Shown one piece after another: positions 37,958 through 45,427 of a stretch of 64,000 bases of DNA. The position numbers and the translations under genes were made by a program. Position 1 is the first letter of the stretch. Each line of letters begins with the position of its first letter. Below the pieces are notes generated by a model that worked only from the letters and a program-made list of their open reading frames with translations, ran no database searches and had not been told where the DNA came from. This DNA is from Proteus appendicitidis (GTDB taxonomy: Bacteria > Pseudomonadota > Gammaproteobacteria > Enterobacterales > Enterobacteriaceae): positions 1,896,001 through 1,960,000 of the forward strand of contig NZ_CP127389.1 in NCBI RefSeq assembly GCF_030271835.1. Direction: 5' to 3'.

Positions 37958-40096
37958 ATGTGCATTCAATTTAAATCTTGCTTCGTGTTGTCTGCTTTAA
38001 CACTCTCACTCTCTCAATATGCTATCGCTGATAATGCCTCACCTAAAGAAGATACACTTGTTGTGACAACAACACGTAACGAAGCTTCTTTATGGAACAG
38101 CCCAGCCACCATTCAAGTCATTGATAAAGAAACAATAACGCAATCAACCTCTTCTTCTATTGCTGATCAATTGCGTGATATTCCTGGTGTTGAAGTCACT
38201 GATAATAGCCTTGCTGGTCGTAAACAAATTCGTATTCGTGGCGAGGCTTCATCACGCGTACTCTTGTTGGTTGATGGGCAGGAAGTGACCTATCAACGCG
38301 GTGGTCAAAACTTTGGTGCTGGTATTTTAATTGATGAATCTGCATTAGAGCGTATTGAAGTGGTTAAAGGTCCCTATTCGGTGCTTTATGGCTCGCAAGC
38401 TATTGGCGGTGTCGTAAATTTAATTACTCAAAAAGGTGGCGATAAGCCTTTTGGCGGAAATGTTAAAGTCGTTTATGACTCAGCAACCATGGGATGGCGA
38501 GAATCTGCATTAATTTCAGGCACTGTCGGTGATTTTGAATATCGCCTTAATGGAAGTTATGCCGATCATGGGGATAGATATACTCCTGATGGGCGTTTAC
38601 CTAATACGCATTTTAGAAATAACGGTCAAGGTGCATGGTTAGGCTATAAAGTGGATAAACATAAGTTAGGGCTTTCGCTCGATCGTTATAATTTATCAAC
38701 ACAATCTTATTATGCTGATGAAGGAAAATATCAAGAGTTTAGCGTTAAAGTACCTAAACTAGAGCGTGAAAAAGTCGGTTTATTTTATGACTATGATGCA
38801 GATACTGATTATTTCAAAAAACTTCATATTGATGCCTATACACAACGTATAGAGCGAGAATTTGAAAACCGCGTAGGCGTTGTTACGCCTACGGGCAGCC
38901 CGATGATTGGTAATTTAACCGTAAAAAATAGAACTCAATCTGAAGATACGCAAAATACGCAAGGCATGACAATACAGGCTAATTTTACTTTACCTGCAAA
39001 TAATGAGTTAATTTTAGGCTCTCAATATCAACAAGATAAAGTAAAACAGACCTCTGCTGGGCAAACCTCTTCAAATAGCACAACAGGGTTTCCACCGGCG
39101 GTAAATTATGAAAAACAATCCCTGTTACATAACCGCAGTAAACAAACTAATATCTCTGTTTTCGCCCAAAATGATTGGAAAATAACAGATGATTGGTCAT
39201 GGACAATGGGGGCCAGACAATATTGGTTGAAATCAGAATTACAAGATGGTGATGAAACTATTCATCATAATAAAACAGGAACAAGCTATAAGACATTAGG
39301 TTCTGATCCTGTAAGAGATAACGCTTTTATTGTGTCATCTAATTTGCGTTATTCTGGATTTAAAGATACTGAATTACGTCTCGCATTTGCTCAAGGTTAT
39401 GTTTTCCCAACACTTGTTCAGCAATTTATGAACACAACGGCTGGCGGTGCGGTGACTTACGGTAATCCAAATCTTGATGCTGAACATTCTAATAACGTGG
39501 AATTTGGTGCGCGTTATAAAGGGAATAATTGGTATATCGATAGCGCGATTTATTATTCTGAAGCCAAAGATTACATCACATCACTCGCCTGTGCAGGAGA
39601 GTCTATTTGCGAAGGAAATAGTAAAACGGGTCGCGCAGATTATTTCTATTACGATAATATCGATCGCGCCAAAACTTATGGTATGGAAGTGATGGCTCAA
39701 TACCAAGGTTGGTCAATTACTCCTTATGTTTCTGCTAATGTGATGCGTCGTCAATTTATTGGCTCTACATTGAAAACATGGGATACCGGCGAACCGACAT
39801 TAACCTCTCGTATTGGTGCTAAACATGTATTATTGCTCAATAATATGAATTTAATGTCGGACTTATATTTAAGAGCAGCAACAAAAGCAAAAGATCATAG
39901 CAACCCAGAAAATAAACAGCACTATGCAGGTTGGACAACCGTTAATCTTTCACTGAGTACAGAATTTGGTAATAACGATCAATACCGTATTAACTTTGAT
40001 TTAAATAATATTTTGAATAAGCGTTATCAAACTGCTCATGAATCTATTCCTGCCGCAGGTATTAATGCTGCAGTTGGTCTGACATGGGCATTTTAA
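37958..40096 (+). CDS. hmuR: TonB-dependent haem/haemoglobin receptor
   Basis: A 712-residue outer-membrane receptor. Residues ~1-24 are a signal peptide, DTLVVTTTR (~30-38) the TonB box, and ~45-155 the plug (VIDKETITQSTSSSIADQL, RIEVVKGPYSVLYGSQAIGG). The rest is a beta barrel ending in NILNKRYQTAHESIPAAG and a terminal Phe. Sequence style fits the haemoglobin/transferrin receptor family. The haem-handling genes that follow (hmuT 2 bases away) support haem as ligand. A Fur-like site precedes the gene. Confidence 0.88.
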   Translation: MCIQFKSCFVLSALTLSLSQYAIADNASPKEDTLVVTTTRNEASLWNSPATIQVIDKETITQSTSSSIADQLRDIPGVEVTDNSLAGRKQIRIRGEASSRVLLLVDGQEVTYQRGGQNFGAGILIDESALERIEVVKGPYSVLYGSQAIGGVVNLITQKGGDKPFGGNVKVVYDSATMGWRESALISGTVGDFEYRLNGSYADHGDRYTPDGRLPNTHFRNNGQGAWLGYKVDKHKLGLSLDRYNLSTQSYYADEGKYQEFSVKVPKLEREKVGLFYDYDADTDYFKKLHIDAYTQRIEREFENRVGVVTPTGSPMIGNLTVKNRTQSEDTQNTQGMTIQANFTLPANNELILGSQYQQDKVKQTSAGQTSSNSTTGFPPAVNYEKQSLLHNRSKQTNISVFAQNDWKITDDWSWTMGARQYWLKSELQDGDETIHHNKTGTSYKTLGSDPVRDNAFIVSSNLRYSGFKDTELRLAFAQGYVFPTLVQQFMNTTAGGAVTYGNPNLDAEHSNNVEFGARYKGNNWYIDSAIYYSEAKDYITSLACAGESICEGNSKTGRADYFYYDNIDRAKTYGMEVMAQYQGWSITPYVSANVMRRQFIGSTLKTWDTGEPTLTSRIGAKHVLLLNNMNLMSDLYLRAATKAKDHSNPENKQHYAGWTTVNLSLSTEFGNNDQYRINFDLNNILNKRYQTAHESIPAAGINAAVGLTWAF

Positions 40097-40098
40097 TT

Positions 40099-40977
40099 AT
40101 GAAAAAAATTGCAATCGCACTTAGTTTGTTATTGTTACCTTTTAACTTAATGGCAAAAGACAACAATAATAGTGAGCGTTGGGTTATTGCTGGTGGCTCT
40201 ATAACAGAACTCGTTTATGCCATAGGTGCTGGCGATAAGATTGTCGGTGTTGATGAAACAACGTCTTATCCTGAACAAACGCAAGCATTGCCCCATATCG
40301 GATATTGGAAGCAGTTAAGTACAGAAGGAATTCTGTCTTTACGCCCTTCTACTTTTGTCACTTGGGATGATGCTGAACCTAAAATGGTGTTGCGCCAATT
40401 AGCACAACATAATGTTGATGTCATTGCATTACCACGAACACCTGCAACATTTGATTTAATGCTGAAAAATATTCGCACACTGGCGGCTTCTCTTGATAAG
40501 AAAACTGAGGCTGAAGCATTAATTCACACATTACAATCTCGTTTAGCGGTTATCGCTGAAAAAAATAATCACATTAAACAGAAAGTAAAAGTGTTGTTTT
40601 TTCTTTCGCCCGGAGGGGGAATTCCTCAAGTTGCAGGAAAAAATAGTGTTGCAGATGCCATTTTGGCATTAGCGGGTGGCGATAATATCGCCACGCACGA
40701 AAATTATCGTATTTATAGCGCAGAAGCTATTATCGCGGCTAATCCAGAAGTTATCGTGATAACCACACAAAGCCAACAAAATCATACTGGCGGTATAAGA
40801 GCCTCTGAAGGATTAGCGTCTGTTCCTGGTGTCTCAATGACTCAAGCATGGAAAAACCAGCGCATTATTGAAATTGATCAATCCCTTATTTTGGGAATGG
40901 GACCTCGTATTGTGGATGCGGTGGAGTTATTGCATCAACAGTTTTATCCCGCTGATCCTGTTAATGTTAATAAGTAG
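40099..40977 (+). CDS. hmuT: Periplasmic haem-binding protein HmuT/ChuT
   Basis: A 292-residue class III binding protein. The start at 40099 (MKKIAIALSLLLLPFNLMA) gives a clear signal peptide and lies 2 bases after the receptor stop. Motifs: VIAGGSITELVYAIGAGDKIVGVD at the first lobe, IGYWKQLSTEGILSL with the likely haem-ligating Tyr region, and FFLSPGGGIPQVAGKNSVAD in the second lobe. It would hand haem to an inner-membrane permease, but neither the permease (HmuU) nor ATPase (HmuV) is encoded next to it. Confidence 0.9.
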   Translation: MKKIAIALSLLLLPFNLMAKDNNNSERWVIAGGSITELVYAIGAGDKIVGVDETTSYPEQTQALPHIGYWKQLSTEGILSLRPSTFVTWDDAEPKMVLRQLAQHNVDVIALPRTPATFDLMLKNIRTLAASLDKKTEAEALIHTLQSRLAVIAEKNNHIKQKVKVLFFLSPGGGIPQVAGKNSVADAILALAGGDNIATHENYRIYSAEAIIAANPEVIVITTQSQQNHTGGIRASEGLASVPGVSMTQAWKNQRIIEIDQSLILGMGPRIVDAVELLHQQFYPADPVNVNK

Positions 40978-40990
40978 GAATGATTTAATA

Positions 40991-42337
40991 ATGAAAGAGT
41001 TAGTCGCAACACATAGCACCCAATCTTCAGCAGAAATCGATCTTACTCCTCATTTTGCACTTGATGGTGATAGCCCTTTTCTTGATAGACATGCCACGAT
41101 GCCATGGCGAGGCTCTGTACCTATTGCGAAAGAAGATCAACAATCTACATGGCAAACACTGTTAAACAGTAAAACGCCTGCGTGTAAACGATTGTTATAT
41201 ATTCATATTCCTTTTTGTGCAACGCATTGTACGTTTTGTGGTTTTTATCAAAATAACTACCATGAAGAAGCCTGTACGCGCTATACCGACGCATTATTGC
41301 GTGAGATATCGGCTGAATCAGATAGCTTACTTTATCAGTCAGCGCCCATTCATGCTGTTTACTTTGGTGGTGGAACCCCTTCTGCATTATCAGCAAAAGA
41401 TCTCTATCGAGTGATCACTCATTTGCGCCAATCACTTCCTTTAGCACCAGATTGTGAAATCACAATTGAAGGTCGCGTTTTAAATTTTGATGATAATCGA
41501 ATTGATGCTTGTTTAGATGCAGGTGCAAACCGCTTTTCTATTGGCATTCAAACCTTTAATAGCAAAATACGTAAACGGATGGCAAGGACATCAACGGGTG
41601 AAGAAGCCGCCAAATTTATGAAAGGACTCTGTTTACGAGATAGAGCTGCTGTGGTGTGTGATCTGTTATTTGGATTACCGGGACAAAATGCAGTGAATTG
41701 GCAAGAGGATCTTACTATTGCCCATGATATTGGTTTAGATGGTGTCGATTTATATGCATTGAATTTATTGCCAAATACACCATTGGGCAAAGCGGTGGAA
41801 AATCAGCGAGTGACTGTACCAACACCAATAGAACGGCGTGCGCTCTATCTTCAAGGCTGTGATTTTATGGAAAACGTGGGTTGGCATCAGATAAGTAATA
41901 GTCATTGGGCTAGAACAACTCGTGAGCGCAATCTCTATAATTTATTAATTAAACAAGGTGCGGATTGCCTTGCTTTTGGCTCTGGGGCTGGTGGTTCAGT
42001 TAATGGTTATTCTTGGATGATAGAACGATCACTGGATAGCTATTATCAAAAAATTACAGATAACCAAAAGCCCTTAATGATGATGAGTCGTACAACTGAT
42101 AGTGGTTTTCGTTGGCGTCATGAACTACAAGCCGGCATAGAGTGTGGGCGTGTTGATTTAGCCAAATTAAGCCCGCAAGCGACTCAGCTCTCCCCTTTAT
42201 TAAATCAATGGTATCAAGCGGGTCTTGTTGAAGACGATTTTCTTTGTATGAAACTCACCAATGAAGGTCGATTTTGGGCAAGCAATTTGCTGACATCTTT
42301 ACAGCAATTAATTTTGCAATTAAATACACCCCGTTAA
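40991..42337 (+). CDS. hutW: Anaerobilin synthase-like radical SAM haem-degrading enzyme (HutW/ChuW)
   Basis: A 448-residue radical SAM protein. C76-x3-C80-x2-C83 (IPFCATHCTFCGFYQ) binds the 4Fe-4S cluster, followed by AVYFGGGTPSALSAKDL and RFSIGIQTFN, as in HemN-related enzymes. E. coli ChuW opens haem anaerobically by methyl transfer to give anaerobilin and free iron. The start at 40991 was chosen because the longer reading frame begins inside hmuT. AGGA lies 11 bases upstream. It sits in the same operon as hutX and the ChuY-like gene. Confidence 0.92.
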   Translation: MKELVATHSTQSSAEIDLTPHFALDGDSPFLDRHATMPWRGSVPIAKEDQQSTWQTLLNSKTPACKRLLYIHIPFCATHCTFCGFYQNNYHEEACTRYTDALLREISAESDSLLYQSAPIHAVYFGGGTPSALSAKDLYRVITHLRQSLPLAPDCEITIEGRVLNFDDNRIDACLDAGANRFSIGIQTFNSKIRKRMARTSTGEEAAKFMKGLCLRDRAAVVCDLLFGLPGQNAVNWQEDLTIAHDIGLDGVDLYALNLLPNTPLGKAVENQRVTVPTPIERRALYLQGCDFMENVGWHQISNSHWARTTRERNLYNLLIKQGADCLAFGSGAGGSVNGYSWMIERSLDSYYQKITDNQKPLMMMSRTTDSGFRWRHELQAGIECGRVDLAKLSPQATQLSPLLNQWYQAGLVEDDFLCMKLTNEGRFWASNLLTSLQQLILQLNTPR

Positions 42338-42379
42338 TTTTATTACCCTAAATATTAATTAAAAGATGGAAATAACATC

Positions 42380-42868
42380 ATGAATATAGAGTTACAACAA
42401 TTTTTAATGACTGAGCCTGATGGAACACTAGAAACTATCGCAACGCAATTTGATACTACCTTATTAGAGGTTGTGAGACATTTACCATCACGCTCATTAA
42501 TGAGTGGTGAGCAATTCGATATTGTGTGGGATAACGTGATGAAATGGGGTAATGTCACCACGCTTGTGCATACTCAAGATGTTATTTTAGAATTTAGCGG
42601 TGAATTACCCAGTGGTTTTCATCGTCATGGCTATTTTAACTTACGTGGTAAGAAAGGAATGACAGGCCATATTAAAGCCGAAAATTGCCAATATATTGCA
42701 ATGATCGAGCGTAAATTTATGGGTATGGATACCGCCTCTATCTTATTTTTCAATCATCAAGGCGTTGCAATGTTTAAGATTTTCCTTGGCAGAGACGAAC
42801 ACCGTCAACTGTTACCAGAGCAATTATCAGCCTTCCGTCAATTAGCACAACAATTAAATAAGGAATAA
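42380..42868 (+). CDS. hutX: Cytosolic haem carrier HutX/ChuX
   Basis: A 162-residue protein of the ChuX/HutX family, which binds haem in the cytosol and passes it to the degrading enzyme. Typical stretches are LPSRSLMSGEQFDIVWDNVMK region (~35-55), WGNVTTLVHTQDVILEFSGE and HIKAENCQYIAMIERKFMGM. It has no signal peptide. It is followed after 6 bases by the ChuY-like gene. Confidence 0.92.
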   Translation: MNIELQQFLMTEPDGTLETIATQFDTTLLEVVRHLPSRSLMSGEQFDIVWDNVMKWGNVTTLVHTQDVILEFSGELPSGFHRHGYFNLRGKKGMTGHIKAENCQYIAMIERKFMGMDTASILFFNHQGVAMFKIFLGRDEHRQLLPEQLSAFRQLAQQLNKE

Positions 42869-42874
42869 TTGCGC

Positions 42875-43501
42875 GTGAAAACATGGGTTATTTTTGGCGC
42901 CGGCGGTAAAGGTATCGGCGCACATATTGCAGATATTGGCGTTACACAACAACGCCCTATTGTGGCTTTAGTTCGTTCCGAAGAGGCAGCGAATCGGTTA
43001 AACGAAAAAGGGATCAAAACAGTTATCGGCGATGCGATTGATGCTAACGCGGTTGAAGCTGTTTTAACATTGGCAGGAAAAGAAGCAGACATCATTTCCA
43101 CAATGGGGGGTGAAAATGATTATTTAGCCCATCGAACCGTTATTGATATTGCGGAAAAAATGGGTTTTCAACGTATGCTAATGGTTTCATCTTTAGGATG
43201 TGGGGATAGTTGGATTGCCTTATCTGACAGAGCAAAAGCAGCGTTTGGTCAAGCTGTAAGAGAAAAATCATTGGCTGAAGTGTGGTTGCAAACCAGTCGT
43301 TTTGATTATGCGATAGTTAGACCGGGTGGATTACTTAATGGTGAAGAAACAGGCAAAGCCCAGCTTTATCAGTATGAAGAGACTCATGGTTTAGTTAATC
43401 GTCGAGATGTTGCGCGTTTAGTGACTCAGCTTCTTGAAGCCGATCTTCTTGATGATCAAATTTATGCTGTGGTTGAACCGGGTTTACTCCCTTCCAAGTA
43501 G
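42875..43501 (+). CDS. chuY: ChuY-like NAD(P)-binding anaerobilin reductase
   Basis: A 208-residue Rossmann-fold protein of the atypical SDR type. WVIFGAGGKGIGAHIAD at the N-terminus is the dinucleotide motif; MLMVSSLGCG and YAIVRPGGLLNGE are NAD(P)-dependent epimerase-like motifs. E. coli ChuY reduces anaerobilin made by ChuW, and gene order W-X-Y is the same here. The start is set at GTG 42875 (AAGGA 10 bases upstream); TTG at 42869 in frame is possible but too close to that site. Confidence 0.82.
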   Translation: MKTWVIFGAGGKGIGAHIADIGVTQQRPIVALVRSEEAANRLNEKGIKTVIGDAIDANAVEAVLTLAGKEADIISTMGGENDYLAHRTVIDIAEKMGFQRMLMVSSLGCGDSWIALSDRAKAAFGQAVREKSLAEVWLQTSRFDYAIVRPGGLLNGEETGKAQLYQYEETHGLVNRRDVARLVTQLLEADLLDDQIYAVVEPGLLPSK

Positions 43502-43547
43502 TTGCCCTCGCGATAAGTATTTTTCGCTTCAAGTTAAGATCACCATT

Positions 43548-43580
43548 AAGAGATAGCGCATTTGCGTTATCTCTTTTTTC
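43548..43580 (+). terminator. Terminator of the haem operon
   Basis: AAGAGATAGCGCA pairs with TGCGTTATCTCTT (one G-U) around a 2-base loop and continues as TTTTTTC. The remainder up to 43740 holds the ybiT promoter and no gene that I see. Confidence 0.85.
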
Positions 43581-43740
43581 TTACTTTTGTTATGGGTAAT
43601 AACTCACAAGATAATGCGTTTTTCTCTTACAGCAAAAATTCCTTAACAGACATTCGTCACTTTACTGTCTTAATAGGGGGAACTTGTGGCATAATGTCGC
43701 CCCATTATCTTTTGTCATTCACTAATAATGAGTATTCGTC

Positions 43741-45339
43741 TTGTTAATCAGCAATAATATTACTATGCAGTTTGGCTCCAAGCCACTGTTTGAAAACATT
43801 TCTGTCAAATTCGGTGGCGGAAATCGCTATGGTTTAATCGGTGCCAACGGTAGCGGTAAATCAACCTTTATGAAAATTTTAGGTGGCGATTTAGTGCCAA
43901 GTAGCGGCAACGTATTCCTCGATCCTAATGAACGCCTTGGTAAACTAAAACAAGACCAGTTTGCTTATGAAGAGTTTACTGTGCTTGATACGGTGATTAT
44001 GGGGCACACTGAACTTTGGGAAGTGAAGCAAGAGCGTGAACGCATCTATAATTTACCTGAAATGAGCGAAGAAGACGGCTTACGTGTTGCCGATCTTGAA
44101 GTGAAATTTGGTGAAATGGACGGTTATACCGTTGAATCTCGTGCTGGCGAATTATTGCTAAACGTAGGTATTCCATTAGAACAACACAATGGTCCTATGA
44201 GTGAAGTGGCTCCCGGTTGGAAATTGCGTGTGCTACTTGCACAAGCTCTGTTTGCTGATCCTGATATTTTGTTACTGGATGAACCGACGAACAACTTGGA
44301 TATTGATACCATTCGTTGGCTTGAGCAAACGCTAAATGAACGTAACAGTACCATGATCATTATTTCCCATGATCGCCACTTCCTAAATATGGTCTGTACG
44401 CATATGGCAGACTTAGACTATGGTGCGCTTGCTGTTCATCCGGGTAACTATGATGAATATATGTTTGCTGCAACCCAAGCTCGTGAGCGTTTATTAGCGG
44501 ATAATGCGAAGAAAAAAGCACAGATTAGTGAATTACAATCTTTCGTGAGTCGCTTTAGTGCTAATGCATCTAAATCACGCCAAGCAACCTCTCGTGCAAA
44601 ACAAATTGAGAAAATTCAATTAGCAGAAGTGAAAGCGTCTAGCCGTCAAAACCCATTCATTCGTTTTGAACAAGAGAAAAAATTATTCCGTAATGCGCTT
44701 GAAGTGGAAAATATCTCTAAAGGCTATGATGATAATGCCCCGCTGTTTAAAAACGTCAATATGATGCTTGAAGTGGGCGAAAAAGTGGCCATTTTAGGTA
44801 ATAACGGTGTGGGTAAATCGACAATGATCAAAACATTAGTCGGTGAATTAACACCTGATACTGGTCGTTTAAAATGGTCTGAAAACTCAAACATTGGCTA
44901 TTATGCACAAGATCACGCAACTGATTTTGAAGTCAATATGACTGTGTTTGATTGGATGAGTTTATGGATGAAACCAGAAGACGATGAGCAATCTGTACGC
45001 AGCGTATTAGGTCGTTTACTGTTCTCTCAAGATGATTTGAAAAAATCAGTTCAAGTTTTATCTGGTGGTGAAAAAGGTAGAATGTTATTTGGTAAGCTGA
45101 TGATGCAAAAACCAAACATTCTGATTATGGATGAACCAACCAACCACTTAGATATGGAATCTATCGAATCATTGAATATGGCATTAGAGCTTTATCAAGG
45201 TACATTGATTTTCGTCTCTCATGACCGTGAATTTGTCAGTTCACTGGCAAATCGTATTATTGAAATCACACCTGAAAAAGTGACTAATTTCCAAGGAACT
45301 TATGATGAGTTCTTAGCGAAAAAAGGTGTTGAGGCTTAA
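43741..45339 (+). CDS. ybiT: ABC-F ATPase YbiT
   Basis: A 532-residue soluble ATPase with two ABC domains: Walker [10 protein letters not shown] and GNNGVGKST, Walker [12 protein letters not shown] and [11 protein letters not shown], joined by the basic P-site tRNA interaction linker (~240-320). The first signature is the degenerate [10 protein letters not shown], as in E. coli YbiT, while the second is normal [12 protein letters not shown] proteins act on ribosome-bound tRNA during stalled translation. It begins with TTG, as the E. coli gene does; the N-terminus [19 protein letters not shown] aligns without gaps. Confidence 0.95.
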   Translation: MLISNNITMQFGSKPLFENISVKFGGGNRYGLIGANGSGKSTFMKILGGDLVPSSGNVFLDPNERLGKLKQDQFAYEEFTVLDTVIMGHTELWEVKQERERIYNLPEMSEEDGLRVADLEVKFGEMDGYTVESRAGELLLNVGIPLEQHNGPMSEVAPGWKLRVLLAQALFADPDILLLDEPTNNLDIDTIRWLEQTLNERNSTMIIISHDRHFLNMVCTHMADLDYGALAVHPGNYDEYMFAATQARERLLADNAKKKAQISELQSFVSRFSANASKSRQATSRAKQIEKIQLAEVKASSRQNPFIRFEQEKKLFRNALEVENISKGYDDNAPLFKNVNMMLEVGEKVAILGNNGVGKSTMIKTLVGELTPDTGRLKWSENSNIGYYAQDHATDFEVNMTVFDWMSLWMKPEDDEQSVRSVLGRLLFSQDDLKKSVQVLSGGEKGRMLFGKLMMQKPNILIMDEPTNHLDMESIESLNMALELYQGTLIFVSHDREFVSSLANRIIEITPEKVTNFQGTYDEFLAKKGVEA

Positions 45340-45376
45340 TCGCTGCCCTATTTATTAAATAGTAGATAAGATAAAT

Positions 45377-45410
45377 GAAAAAGGCTTAGTATATTTACTA
45401 GGCCTTTTTT
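45377..45410 (+). terminator. Terminator after ybiT
   Basis: AAAAAGGC(C)TTAGTA-type arms pair with TACTAGGCCTTTTT around a short loop, ending in a run of Ts. It may also end the convergent effector-like gene. Confidence 0.8.
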
Positions 45411-45427
45411 AATTTTGATAAATGTTT

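Noticed and set aside
40868..40990. Upstream extension of hutW
   Set aside because: It overlaps hmuT in another frame, and the added residues do not resemble the family; ATG 40991 gives the expected start.
43741..43743. TTG start of ybiT as a possible mis-start or frameshift
   Set aside because: The E. coli gene also begins with TTG and the proteins align from the first residue.
43562..43747. 61-residue open frame upstream of ybiT
   Set aside because: It starts inside the haem operon terminator and resembles nothing; treated as promoter region.
44180..44240. Missing LSGGQ signature in the first ABC domain of YbiT
   Set aside because: E. coli YbiT has the same [10 protein letters not shown] sequence, so this is a family trait, not damage.
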